A stretch of DNA of 64,000 nucleotides from Deroplatys truncata (Eukaryota; Arthropoda; Insecta; Mantodea; Mantidae): NCBI GenBank assembly GCA_030765065.1, contig CM060990.1:11221501-11285500 (forward strand), given 5' to 3'. Position numbers and translations under genes: made by a program. Below the pieces are notes generated by a model that did not search any database, had not been told where the DNA came from, and was given only the letters and a program-made list of their open reading frames with translations. Positions 36,576 to 49,291 of the stretch are shown one piece after another (the first letter of the stretch is position 1; each line of letters starts with the position of its first letter).

Positions 36576-36750
36576 GAAAGGATGCTCTCTGGAAACATTT
36601 GTGGAGAAGGAGGCTCTCAACAGAACATGGCGAATGCGAGCATGGAAAAAGGATGCTCTCTGGGAACATTCGTGGAAAAAGCATGCTCTCAACAGAACAT
36701 AACGAGTGCGAGCATGGAAAAAGGATGCTCTCTGGAAACTTTTGTGGATA
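36576..36750. repeat. 72-bp repeats at the arm-array border (left)
   Basis: GGATGCTCTCTGGRAAC recurs at 36,580, 36,651 and 36,723, each time followed by TGTGGA, then GCTCTCAACAGAACAT and GCGAGCATGGAAAAA. They lie between the zinc-finger gene promoter and the array and are mirrored at 47,460-47,640. Confidence 0.85.
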
Positions 36751-36783
36751 AAGCTGCGTAACAACCTGATTGCGCTATGCAAC

Positions 36784-36797
36784 AAACTGATCAGTTT
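36784..36797. repeat. Mirror axis of the giant palindrome
   Basis: AAACTGATCAGTTT is self-complementary, centred between 36,790 and 36,791. To its left is one 21-bp unit in reverse orientation (GATTGCGCTATGCAACAAA), which joins the left arm. To its right the forward array begins. Confidence 0.85.
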
Positions 36798-39700
36798 GAT
36801 ACATAGCGTGATTCCATTGTTACATAGCGTGATTCCTTTGTTACATAGCGGGATTCCTTTGTTACATAGCGTGATTCCTTTGTTACATAGCGTGATTCCT
36901 TTGTTACATAGCGTGATTCCTTTGTTACATAGCGTGATTCCTTTGTTACATAGACTGATCAGTTTGTTACATAGCGTGATTTCTTTGTTACATGGCGTGA
37001 TTCCTTTGTTACATAGCGTGATTCCTTTGTTACATAGCGTGATTCCTTTGTTACATTGCGTGATTCCTTTGTTACATAGCGTGATTCCTTTGTTACATAG
37101 CGTGATACCTTTGTTACATAGCGTGATTCCTTTGTTACATAGCGTGATTCCTTTGTTACATAGCGTGATTCCTTTGTTACATAGCGTGATTCCTTTGTTA
37201 CATAGCGTGATTCCTTTGTTACATAGCGTGATTCCTTTGTTACATAGCGTGATCAGTTTGTTACATAGCGTGACGAGGTTGTTACATAGCGCGATTCCTT
37301 TGTTACATAGCCTGATCAGTTTGTTACATAGCGTGATGAGCTTGTTACATAGCGTGATGAGCTTGTTACATAGCGTGATTCCTTTGTTACATAGCGTGAT
37401 TCCTTTGTTTCATACCGTGATTCCTTTGTTACATGGCGCGATTCCTTTGTTACATACCGTGATTCCTTTGTTACATAGCGCGATTCCTTTGTTACATGGC
37501 GTGATTCCTTTGTTACATAGCGTGATTCCTTTGTTACATAGTGTGATTCCTTTGTTACATAGCGTGATTCCTTTGTTACATACTATGATTTCTTTGTTAC
37601 ATAGCGCGATTCCTTTGTTACATAGCGTGATTCCTTTGTTACATACCGTGATTCCTTTGTTACATAGCGCGATTCCTTTGTTACATAGCGCGATTCGTTT
37701 GTTACATACCGTGATTCCTTTGTTACATAGCGTGATTCCTTTGTTACATAGCGCGATTCCTTTGTTACATACCGTGATTCCTTTGTTACATACCGTGATT
37801 CCTTTGAAACATAGCGCGATTCCTTTGTTACATACCGTGATTCCTTTGTTACATACCGTGATTCCTTTGTTACATAGCGCGATTCCTTTGTTACATACCG
37901 TGATTCCTTTGTTACATAGCGCGATTCCTTTGTTACATAGCGTGATTCCTTTGTTACATAGCGTGATTCCTTTGTTACATAGACTGATCAGTTTGTTACA
38001 TAGCGTGATTTCTTTGTTACATGGCGTGATTCCTTTGTTACATAGCGTGATTCCTTTGTTACATAGCGTGATTCCTTTGTTACATAGCGTGATTCCTTTG
38101 TTACATAGCGTGATTCCTTTGTTACATAGCGTGATTCCTTTGTTACATAGCGTGATTCCTTTGTTACATAGCGTGATTCCTTTGTTACATAGCGTGATTC
38201 CTTTGTTACATAGCGTGATTTCTTTGTTACATGACGTGATTCCTTTGTTTCATAGCGTGATTCCTTTGTTACATAGCGTGATTCCTTTGTTACATAGCGT
38301 GATTCCTTTGTTACATAGCGTGATTCCTTTGTTACATAGCGTGATTCCTTTGTTACATAGCGTGATTCCTTTGTTACATAGCGTGATTCCTTTGTTACAT
38401 AGCGTGATTCCTTTGTTACATAGCGTGATTCCTTTATTACATGGCGCAATTCCTTTGTTACATACCGCGATTCCTTTGTTACATAGCGCGATTCCTTTGT
38501 TACATGGCGTGATTCCTTTGTTACGTAGCGTGATTCCTTTGTTACATAGCGTGATTCCTTTGTTACAGAGCGTGCTTCCTTTGTTTCATAGCGCGATTCC
38601 TTTGTTACATAGCGTGATTCCTTTGTTACATAGCGTGATTCCTTTGTTACATAGACTGATCAGTTTGTTACATAGCGTGATTTCTTTGTTACATGGCGTG
38701 ATTCCTTTGTTACATAGCGTGATTCCTTTGTTACATAGCGTGATTCCTTTGTTACATAGCGTGATTCCTTTGTTACATTGCGTGATTCCTTTGTTACATA
38801 GCGTGATTCCTTTGTTACATAGCGTGATACCTTTGTTACATAGCGTGATTCCTTTGTTACATAGCGTGATTCCTTTGTTACATAGCGTGATTCCTTTGTT
38901 ACATAGCGTGATTCCTTTGTTACATAGCGTGATTCCTTTGTTACATAGCGTGATCAGTTTGTTACATAGCGTGATGAGGTTGTTACATAGCGCGATTCCT
39001 TTGTTACATAGCCTGATCAGTTTGTGACATAGCGTGATGAGCTTGTTACATAGCGTGATGAGCTTGTTACATAGCGTGATTCCTTTGTTACATAGCGTGA
39101 TTCCTTTGTTACATACCGTGATTCCTTTGTTACATGGCGCGATTCCTTTGTTACATACCGTGATTCCTTTGTTACATGGCGCGATTCCTTTGTTACATAC
39201 CGTGATTCCTTTGTTACATAGCGCGATTCCTTTGTTACATAGCGTGATTCCTTTGTTACATAGCGTGATTCCTTTGTTACATAGCGTGATTCCTTTGTTA
39301 CATAGCGCGATTCCTTTGTTACATAGCGTGATTCCTTTGTTACATAGCGCGATTCCTTTGTTACATAGCGTGATTCCTTTGTTACATACCGTGATTCCTT
39401 TGTTACATAGCGCGATTCCTTTGTTACATAGCGCGATTCCTTTGTTACATAGCGCGATTCCTTTGTTACATACCGTGATTCCTTTGTTACATAGCGCGAT
39501 TCCTTTGTTACATACCGTGATTCCTTTGTTACATACCGTGATTCCTTTGTTACATAGCGCGATTCCTTTGTTACATACCGTGATTCCTTTGTTACATAGC
39601 GCGATTCCTTTGTTACATAGCGTGATTCCTTTGTTACAAAGCGTGATTCCTTTGTTACATAGACTGATCAGTTTGTTACATAGCGTGATTTCTTTGTTAC

Positions 39701-42700
39701 ATGGCGTGATTCCTTTGTTACATAGCGTGATTCCTTTGTTACATAGCATGATTCCTTTGTTACGTAGCGTGATTCCTTTGTTACATAGCGTGATTCCTTT
39801 GTTACATAGCGTGATTCCTTTGTTACATAGCGTGATTCCCTTGTTACATAGCGCGATTCCTTTGTTACATACTATGATTCCTTTGTTACATAGCGCGATT
39901 CCTTTGTTACATTGCGTGATTCCTTTGTTACATACCGTGATTCCTTTGTTACATAGCGCGATTCCTTTGTTACATAGCGCGATTCCTTTGTTACATAGCG
40001 CGATTCCTTTGTTACATAGCGCGATTCCTTTGTTACATACCGTGATTCCTTTGTTACATACCGTGATTCCTTTGTTACATTGCGCGATTCCTTTTTTACA
40101 TACCGTGATTTCTTTGTTACATACCGTGATTCCTTTGTTACATAGCGCGATTCCTTTGTTACATAGCATGATTCCTTTGTTACATACCGTGATTCCTTTG
40201 TTACATAGAGTGATTCCTTTGTTACATACCGTGATTCCTTTGTTACATTGCGCGATTCCTTTTTTACATACCGTGATTTCTTTGTTACATACCGTGATTC
40301 CTTTGTTACATAGCGCGATTCCTTTGTTACATAGCATGATTCCTTTGTTACATACCGTGATTCCTTTGTTACATAGAGTGATTCCTTTGTTACATGGCGT
40401 GATTCCTTTGTTACATACCGTGATTCCTTTGCTACATAGAGTGATTCCTTTGTTACATGGCGTGATTCCTTTGTTACATACTATGATTCCTTTGTTACAT
40501 AGCGCGATTCCTTTGTTACATAGCGTGATTCCTTTGTTACATACCGTGATTCCTTTGTTACATAGCGCGATTCCTTTGTTACATAGCGCGATTCCTTTGT
40601 TACATAGCGTGATTCCTTTGTTACATTGCGCGATTCCTTTGTTACATAGCGCGATTCCTTTGTTACATACCGTGATTCCTTTGTTACATACCGTGATTCC
40701 TTTGTTACATAGCGCGATTTCTTTGTTACATACCGTGATTTCTTTGTTACATACCGTGATTCCTTTGTTTCATAGCGCGATTCCTTTGTTACATACCGTG
40801 ATTTCTTTGTTACATAGCGCGATTTCTTTGTTACATAGCGTGATTCCTTTGTTACATAGCGTGATTCCTTTGTTACATAGACTGATCAGTTTGTTACATA
40901 GCGTGATTTCTTTGTTACATGGCGTGATTCCTTTGTTAGATAGCGCGATTCCTTTGTTACATAGCGCAATTCCTTTGTTACGTACCGTGATTCCTTTGTT
41001 ACATACCGTGATTCCTTTGTTACATAGCGCGATTCCTTTGTTACATACCGTGATTCCTTTGTTACATACCGTGATTCCTTTGTTACATAGCGCGATTCCT
41101 TTGTTACATACCGTGATTCCTTTGTTACATAGCGCGATTCCTTTGTTACATAGCGTGATTCCTTTGTTACATAGCGTGATTCCTTTGTTACATAGACTGA
41201 TCAGTTTGTTACATAGCGTGATTTCTTTGTTACATGGCGTGATTCCTTTGTTACATAGCGTGATTCTTTTGTTACATAGCGTGATTCCTTTGTTTCATAG
41301 CGTGATTCCTTTGTTACATAGCGCGATTCCTTTGTTACATGGCGTGATTCCTTTGTTACATAGCGTGATTCCTTTGATACATAGTGTGATTCCTTTGTTA
41401 CATACCGTGCTTCCTTTGTTACATAGCGCGATTCCTTTGTTACATAGCGTGATTCCTTTGTTACATAGCGTGATTCCTTTGTTACATAGACTGATCAGTT
41501 TGTTACATGGCGTGATTCCTTTGTTACATAGCGTGATTCCTTTGTTACATAGACTGATCAGTTTGTTACATAGCGTGATTCCTTTGTTACATAGCGTGAT
41601 TCCTTTGTTACATAGACTGATCAGTTTGTTACATAGCGTGATTTCTTTGTTACATGGCGTGATTCCTTTGTTACATAGCGTGATTCCTTTGTTACATAGC
41701 GTGATTCCTTTGTTTCATAGCGTGATTGCTTTGTTACATAGCGTGATTCCTTTTTTACATAGCGTGATTCCTTTGTTACATAGCGTGATTCCTTTGTTAC
41801 ATAGCGTGATTCCTTTGTTACATGGCGCGATTCCTTTGTTACATACCGCGATTCCTTTGTTACATAGCGCGATTCCTTTGTTACATGGCGTGATTCCTTT
41901 GTTACGTAGCGTGATTCCTTTATTACATAGCGTGATTCCTTTGTTACATACCGTGCTTCCTTTGTTACATGGGGTGATTCCTTTGTTACATAGCGTGATT
42001 CTTTTGGTACATAGCGTGATTGCTTTGTTACATAGCGTGATTCCTTTGTTACATAGCGTGATTCCTTTGTTACATAGCGTGATTCCTTTGTTACATAGCG
42101 TGATTCCTTTGTTACATGGCGCGATTCCTTTGTTACATACCGCGATTCCTTTGTTACATAGCGCGATTCCTTTGTTACATGGCGTGATTCCTTTGTTACG
42201 TAGCGTGATTCCTTTGTTACATAGCGTGATTCCTTTGTTACATACCGTGCTTCCTTTGTTACATGGGGTGATTCCTTTGTTACATAGCGTGATTCTTTTG
42301 GTACATAGCGTGATTGCTTTGTTACATAGCGTGATTCCTTTGTTACATAGCGTGATTCCTTTGTTACATAGCGTGATTCCTTTGTTACATAGCGTGATTC
42401 CTTTGTTACATGGCGCGATTCCTTTGTTACATACCGCGATTCCTTTGTTACATAGCGCGATTCCTTTGTTACATGGCGTGATTCCTTTGTTACGTAGCGT
42501 GATTCCTTTGTTACATAGCGTGATTCCTTTGTTACATACCGTGCTTCCTTTGTTACATAGCGCGATTCCTTTGTTACATAGCGTGATTCCTTTGTTACAT
42601 AGCGTGATTCCTTTGTTACATAGCGTGATTCCTTTGTTACATAGACTGATCAGTTTGTTACATAGCGTGATTTCTTTGTTACTTGGCGTGATTCCTTTGT

Positions 42701-45700
42701 TACATAGCGTGATTCCTTTGTTACATAGCGTGATTCCTTTGTTACATAGCGTGATTCCTTTGTTACATTGCGTGATTCCTTTGTTCCATAGCGTGATTCC
42801 TTTGTTACATAGCGTGATACCTTTGTTACATAGCGTGATTCCTTTGTTACATAGCGTGATTCCTTTGTTACATAGCGTGATTCCTTTGTTACATAGCGTG
42901 ATTCCTTTGTTACATAGCGTGATTCCTTTGTTACATAGCGTGATTCCTTTGTTACATAGCGTGATCAGTTTGTTACATAGCGTGATGAGGTTGTTACATA
43001 GCGCGATTCCTTTGTTACATATCCTGATCAGTTTGTTACATAGCGTGATGAGCTTATTACATAGCGTGATGAGCTTGTTACATAGCGTGATTCCTTTGTT
43101 ACATAGCGTGATTCCTTTGTTACATACCGTGATTTCTTTGTTACATGGCGCGATTCCTTTGTTACATACCGTCATTCCTTTGTAACATAGCGCGATTCCT
43201 TTGTTACATGGCGTGATTCCTTTGTTACATAGCGTGATTCCTTTGTTACATAGCGTGATTCCTTTGTTACATAGCGTGATTCCTTTGTTACATAGCGTGA
43301 TTCCTTTGTTACATAGCGTGATTTCTTTGTTACATACTATGATTCCATTGTTACATAGCGCGATTCCTTTGTTACATAGCGTGATTCCTTTGTTACATAC
43401 CGTGATTCCTTTGTTACATAGCGCGATTCCTTTGTTACATAGCGCGATTCCTTTGTTACATACCGTGATTCCTTTGTTACATAGCGCGATTCCTTTGTTA
43501 CATAGCGCGATTCCTTTGTTACATACCGTGATTCCTTTGTTGCATACCGTGATTCCTTTGTTACATAGCGCGATTCCTTTGTTACATACCGTGATTCCTT
43601 TGTTACATACCGTGATTCCTTTGTTACATAGCGCGATCCCTTTGTTACATACCGTGATTCCTTTGTTACATAGCGCGATTCCTTTGTTACATAGCGTGAT
43701 TCCTTTGTTACATAGCGTGATTCCTTTGTTACATAGACTGATCAGTTTGTTACATAGCGTGATTTCTTTGTTACATGGCGTGATTCCTTTGTTACATAGC
43801 GTGATTCTTTTGTTACATAGCGTGATTCCTTTGTTACATAGCGCGATTCCTTTGTTACATGGCGTGATTCCTTTGTTACATAGCGTGATTCCTTTGATAC
43901 ATAGTGTGATTCCTTTGTTACATACCGTGCTTCCTTTGTTACATAGCGCGATTCCTTTGTTACATAGCGTGATTCCTTTGTTACATAGCGTGATTCCTTT
44001 GTTACATAGACTGATCAGTTTGTTACATAGCGTGATTTCTTTGTTACATGGCGTGATTCCTTTGTTACATAGCGTGATTCCTTTGTTACATAGCGTGATT
44101 CCTTTGTTACATAGCGTGATTCCTTTGCTACATTGCGTGATTCCTTTGTTACATAGCGTGATTCCTTTGTTACATAGCGTGATACCTTTGTTACTTAGCG
44201 TGATTCCTTTGTTACATAGCGTGATTCCTTTGTTGCATAGCGTGATTCCTTTGTTACATAGCGTGATTCCTTTGTTACATAGCGTGATTACTTGGTTACA
44301 TAGCGTGATTCCTTTGTTACATACTATGATTCCTGATTTACATAGCGCGATTCCTTTGTTACATAGCGTGATGAGGTTGTTACATAGCGCGATTCCTTTG
44401 TTACATAGCCTGATCAGTTTGTTACATAGCGTGATGAGCTTGTTACATAGCGTGATGAGCTTGTTACATAGCGTGATTCCTTTGTTACATAGCGTGATTC
44501 CTTTGTTACATACTGTGATTCCTTTGTTACATGGCGCGATTCCTTTGTTACATGGCGCGATTCCTTTGTTACATACCGTGATTCCTTTGTTACATAGCGC
44601 GATTCCTTTGTTACATGGCGTGATTCCTTTGTTACATAGCGTGATTCCTTTGTTACATAGCGTGATTCCTTTGTTACATAGCGTGATTCCTTTGTTACAT
44701 AGCGTGATTCCTTTGTTACATACTAAGATTCCTTTGTTCCATAGCGCGATTCCTTTGTTACATAGCGTGATACCTTTGTTACATACCGTGATTCCTTTGT
44801 TACATAGAGCGATTCCTTTGTTACATAGCGCGATTCCTTTGTTACATACCGTGATTCCTTTGTTACATAGCGCGATTCCTTTGTTACATACCGTGATTCC
44901 TTTGTTACATACCGTGATTCCTTTGTTACATAGCGCGATTCCTTTGTTACATAGCGTGATTCCTTTGTTACATACCGTGATTCCTTTGTTACATAGCGCG
45001 ATTCCTTTGTTACATACCGTGATTCCTTTGTTACATAGCGCGATTCCTTTGTTACATAGCGTGATTCCTTTGTTACATAGCGTGATTCCTTTGTTACATA
45101 GACTGATCAGTTTGTTACATAGCGTGATTTCTTTGTTACATGGCGTGATTCCTTTGTTACATAGCGTGATTCCTTTGTTACATAGCGTGATTCCTTTGTT
45201 ACGTAGCGTGATTCCTTTGTTACATAGCGTGATTCCTTTGTTACATAGCGTGATTCCTTTGTTACATAGCGTGATTCCCTTGTTACATAGCGTGATTCCT
45301 TTGTTACATACTATGATTCCTTTGTTACATAGCGCGATTCCTTTGTTACATAGCGGGTTTCCTTTGTTACATACCGTGATTCCTTTGTTACATAGGGCGA
45401 TTCCTTTGTTACATAGCGCGATTCCTTTGTTACATACCGTGATTCCTTTGTTACATAGCGCGATTCCTTTGTTACATAGCGCGATTCCTTTGTTACATAC
45501 CGTGATTCCTTTGTTACATACCGTGATTCCTTTGTTACATAGCGCGATTCCTTTTTTACATACCGTGATTCCTTTGTTACATACCGTGATTCCTTTGTTA
45601 CATAGCGCGAATCCTTTGTTACATACCGTGATTCCTTTGTTACATAGCGCGATTCCTTTGTTACATAGCGTGATTCCTTTGTTACATAGCGTGATTCCTT

Positions 45701-47442
45701 TGTTACATAGACTGATCAGTTTGTTACATAGCGTGATTTCTTTGTTACATGGCGTGATTCCTTTGTTACATAGCGTGATTCCTTTGTTACATAGCGTGAT
45801 TCCTTTGTTACATAGCGTGATTCCTTTGTTACATAGCGTGATTCCTTTGTTACATAGCGTGATTCCTTTGTTACATAGCGCGATTCCTTTGTTACATAGC
45901 GTGATTCCTTTGTTACATACCGTGATTCCTTTGTTACATAGCGCGATTCCTTTGTTACATAGAGTGATTCCTTTGTTACATGGCGTGATTCCTTTGTTAC
46001 ATACCGTGATTCCTTTGTTACATAGAGTGATTCCTTTGTTACATGGCGTGATTCCTTTGTTACATGCTATGAATTCTTTGTTACATAGCGCGATTCCTTT
46101 GTTACATAGTGTGATTCCTTTGTTACATACCGTCATTCCTTTGTTACATAGCGCGATTCCTTTGTTACATATCGCGATTCCTTTGTTACATACCGTGATT
46201 CCTTTGTTACATTGCGCGATTCCTTTGTTACATAGCGCGATTCCTTTGTTACATACCGTGATTCCTTTGTTACATACCGTGATTCCTTTGTTACATAGCG
46301 CGATTCCTTTGTTACATACCGTGATTCCTTTGTTACATACCGTGATTCCTTTGTTACATAGCACGATTCCTTTGTTACATACCGTGATTCCTTTGTTACA
46401 TAACGCGATTTCTTTGTTACATAGCGTGATTCCTTTGTTACATAGCGTGATTCCTTTGTTAGACAGACTGATCAGTTTGTTACATAGCGTGATTTCTTTG
46501 TTACATGGCGTGATTCCTTTGTTACATAGCGTGATTCCTTTGTTACATAGCGTGATTCCTTTGTTACATAGCGTGATTCCTTTGTTACATACCGTGATTC
46601 CTTTGTTACATAGAGTGATTCCTTTGTTACATAGCGTGATTCCTTTGTTACATAGCGTGATCAGTGTGTTACATAGCGTGTTGAGCTTGTTACATAGCGC
46701 GATTCCTTTGTTACATAGCCTGATCAGTTTGTTACATAGCGCGATTCCTTTGTCACATAGCGTGATACCTTTGTTACATACCGTGATTCCTTTGTTACAT
46801 AGCGCGATTCCTTTGTTACATAGCGTGATTCCTTTGTTACATAGCGTGATTCCTTTGTTACATACCGTGATTCCTTTGTTACATAGCGCGATTCCTTTGT
46901 TACATACCGTGATTCCTTTGTTACATAGCGCGATTCCTTTGTTACATACCGTGATTCCTTTGTTACATAGCGCGATTCCTTATTTATATAGCGTGATTCC
47001 TTTGCTACATCCCGTGATTCCTTTGTTACATAGCGCGATTCCTTTGTTACATAGCGTGATTCCTTTGTTACATTGCGTGATTCCTTTGTTACATAGCGTG
47101 ATTCCTTTGTTACATAACGTGATTCCTTTGTTACATAGCGTGATTTCTTTGTTACATAGCCTGATCAGTTTGTTACATAGCCTGATCAGTTTGTTGCATA
47201 GCGTGATTCCTTTGTTACATGGCGTGATTCCTTCGTTACATAGCGTGATTCCTTTGTTACATAGCGTGATCAGTTTGTTACATAGCGTGACGAGGTTGTT
47301 ACATAGCGCGATTCCTTTGTTACATAGCCTGATCAGTTTGTTACATAGCGTGATTCCTTTGTTACATAACGTGATTCCTTTGTTACATAGCGTGATTCCT
47401 TTGTTACATAACGTGATTCCTTTGTTACATAGCGCAATCAGG
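36791..47442 (+). repeat. 21-bp tandem array, about 505 copies
   Basis: The unit is ATTCCTTTGTTACAT followed by AGCGTG. Variation is concentrated in the last six bases (AGCGCG, ACCGTG, GGCGTG, AGACTG) and in an ATCAGT replacement for ATTCCT. The register never slips over 10.6 kb. Because 21 is seven codons and the unit has no stop in the relevant frames, very long open frames appear on both strands (IPLLHSV repeats on plus, NKGITLC repeats on minus). A marker set reading LHRLISLLHSVISLLHGV in the plus frame recurs about a dozen times or more, and a 294-bp block is repeated three times at 41,824, 42,118 and 42,412, so higher-order duplication has occurred. Confidence 0.97.
41824..42705 (+). 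repeat. Higher-order 294-bp block, three copies
   Basis: The unusual run GGCGCG, ACCGCG, AGCGCG, GGCGTG, then TTACGTAGCGTG begins at 41,824, 42,118 and 42,412, exactly 14 units apart. The first two copies also share rare variants such as TTTTGGTACATAG. Confidence 0.85.
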
Positions 47443-47459
47443 TTGTTACGCAGCCTTAT

Positions 47460-47640
47460 CCACAAAAGTTTCCAGAGAGCATCCTTTTTCCATGCTCGCA
47501 CTCGTTATGTTCTGTTGAGAGCATCCTTTTTCCACGAATGTTCCCAGAGAGCATCCTTTTTCCATGCTCGCATTCGCCATGTTCTGTTGAGAGCCTCCTT
47601 CTCCACAAATGTTTCCAGAGAGCATTCTTTCCCGCTGCTA
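47460..47640. repeat. 72-bp repeats at the arm-array border (right)
   Basis: Mirror of 36,576-36,750: units with CCAGAGAGCATCC, spaced about 70 bp. The long plus-strand repeat frame runs through them, which gives its odd C-terminal end. Confidence 0.85.
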
Positions 47641-47775
47641 TGCGAAGATTGCGATTCCCTCCGGCGTCCTCACACTGGATATATACATAGCTGCGTGTTA
47701 TGAATTCATTCATTCGCTTTTAATTCCTTCGAGCGTTAGCATTCCCGTATTCATTTAATTTCTTTTAGTTTTAGC

Positions 47776-48243
47776 ATGAGCTCTTGCCGGAGAAAATCTG
47801 TGCAACTAGCGGATGAGAAACTCAATTTTTTATACATTACACATGGAGGAAAACACGTCATTAGATGCTGTATATGCGAGCGGATTTTTAAGAATCGTTC
47901 TTTGTCAAGATTTAAGCTTCATAGAGCAACATGTTATACTGGATCGACTCTCTCTCCTACACTCGAAGATCCGAAGATGTATAGAGGGGGATGTTATACC
48001 GGATCAAGCCTCTGTCCTTCACTGGAGACTACTGATGGTGATAAATCTGGATACAGCGGGAGTCGCGAGAATATGAAATCTTCATATGATGATGATTCAG
48101 TGATATCTACGCTTGAAAATCCAAATAGACTAGTAAATATATTGAGGTTACTAATTGCATCGAGGAATGCCGGTAATAATAGTCACACACAAGAGATTGA
48201 GGAGATTATAAGTAAGCTGAAAGCTTCTAAAGTTATAGCATGA
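47776..48243 (+). CDS. 155-aa zinc-finger-like protein (right arm)
   Basis: This is an intact copy of the gene at 35,964-36,431, with three residue changes (Ser to Leu near residue 19, Glu to Gly in the second repeat, Glu to Asp near residue 90). The C-x2-C-x14-H-x3-C cluster, the acidic middle and the helical C-terminus are all kept. Two open copies in diverging arms suggest the protein has been useful to the element. A TATA-like ATATATAC lies about 95 bp upstream near 47,680, next to the 72-bp repeats. Confidence 0.65.
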   Translation: MSSCRRKSVQLADEKLNFLYITHGGKHVIRCCICERIFKNRSLSRFKLHRATCYTGSTLSPTLEDPKMYRGGCYTGSSLCPSLETTDGDKSGYSGSRENMKSSYDDDSVISTLENPNRLVNILRLLIASRNAGNNSHTQEIEEIISKLKASKVIA

Positions 48244-48500
48244 CAGGATCGAGAAATTGTGTTAATCAATTACAGTCATGGTTAACAGGAACTTTGAAAT
48301 ATCAAAACCTTGTACTTATAAAATACATCATCCAGATATTCTTGAGATGTTTAGTTTTTTATGGATAATGCAGGTCTCTTTCTGTGTGATGTATATGAAT
48401 ATATAACTGAGTGTTTTAAAATGTCTAGACTATCACCTTTGTCTTTAGGAAATATGTATGTTTTTTTGTATAGGAATGTAATAGGAAGATGTTTATAAAA

Positions 48501-48506
48501 AATAAA
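48501..48506 (+). terminator. Polyadenylation signal of the zinc-finger-like gene (right arm)
   Basis: AATAAATGTTGTTT lies about 258 bp after the stop at 48,243 and mirrors the left-arm site. Confidence 0.5.
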
Positions 48507-48839
48507 TGTTGTTTATATTACATAGACCTCATTTTTTTATTAATCTTTTTATACAGCTCATATCATACAGCCCAATATTAAGATGGTTCTGGCTTCTAGA
48601 TTCCCATTTATTCAAGTCTCTTTCAGTAATAGTTCAATAATCTTTTTGTTTAGATTTCATGTAGCATCAATGTTTTTAAGATAGGCATTCTCCTTAAACA
48701 ATTATGAAATTATTTATGAAATCAATGGTATAGGCTGGTATAGCAGTAATAATGAGTACATAATTTATATATATTATTGTTATATTCTACACACGCGGAT
48801 GTTTTTTCCATGTATGTTCCGCGCTGGTGCAATTCTTCA

Positions 48840-49290
48840 TTGATTGAGGTTACTGGGAGGTGTTGAGAATGTTCCTATCACATTTCTGTTTATGATGTTT
48901 TAAGCTATCTCTTTCTTACTCTTCATTTACATTCAGCTGGGCATTCCTGTAACACACATTCACATTATTTGCAACTTCTTGTAGGTATATACTTCGATGT
49001 GGAGAATCACTGCAAGGGGTATTAAAGTTCTTTCTGCACGAAATCACAAAGAGTACAATCTAGACATTATTTACACATATTTTTTTAATACAGTGATGCA
49101 TGCTTTTGACAACTGCTATCCTGCTGGAAATTATTTGAAGCTTGCTGTAGGTATCTGCTTTGAGGTAAAGAATCAGTGAATAGACTATTAAACTTCTTTC
49201 TGCAGATCCTCGCTCAGACTACATCCTGGACGTTATTTTTTTACATATTGATGTATACTTTAGACAAATGTTATCCTACTGAAGTGCGAA
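48840..49290. repeat. Two diverged ~150-bp units (right arm)
   Basis: Mirror of 34,918-35,380. The 60-aa plus frame at 48,997-49,179 is open in both arms on the strand opposite the 124-aa gene, but it resembles nothing known and reads through repeated units. Confidence 0.4.
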
Positions 49291-49291
49291 T

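Larger units (their letters stand above)
28990..36790 (+). repeat. Left inverted terminal repeat (arm) of the giant element
   Basis: Its outer end is GC-rich, its middle is AT-rich with dispersed 60-bp repeats, and its inner third carries the gene trio. It matches 47,430-55,235 in reverse from end to end, down to the first unit of the 21-bp array. Differences are mostly single bases, at a percent level by eye. Confidence 0.95.

Noticed and set aside
37988-46364. Minus-strand NKGITLC and VTKESRY repeat frames as genes
   Set aside because: They are the other readings of the same array, with no start context, promoter or non-repeat domain.
36791-47442. CRISPR array
   Set aside because: Units are directly adjacent without unique spacers, there are no cas genes, and the setting is eukaryotic.
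36706-47703. Very long open frames with IPLLHSV repeats (773, 1,383 and 1,500 residues) as a real giant protein
   Set aside because: The 21-bp period makes any stop-free unit open in phase. The minus strand is just as open, variants are not biased to silent positions, and the right-hand end simply runs into the 72-bp repeats.
48997-49179. 60-residue frame present in both arms opposite the 124-aa gene
   Set aside because: It runs through two repeated ~150-bp units, resembles nothing known and has no promoter or splice signals.
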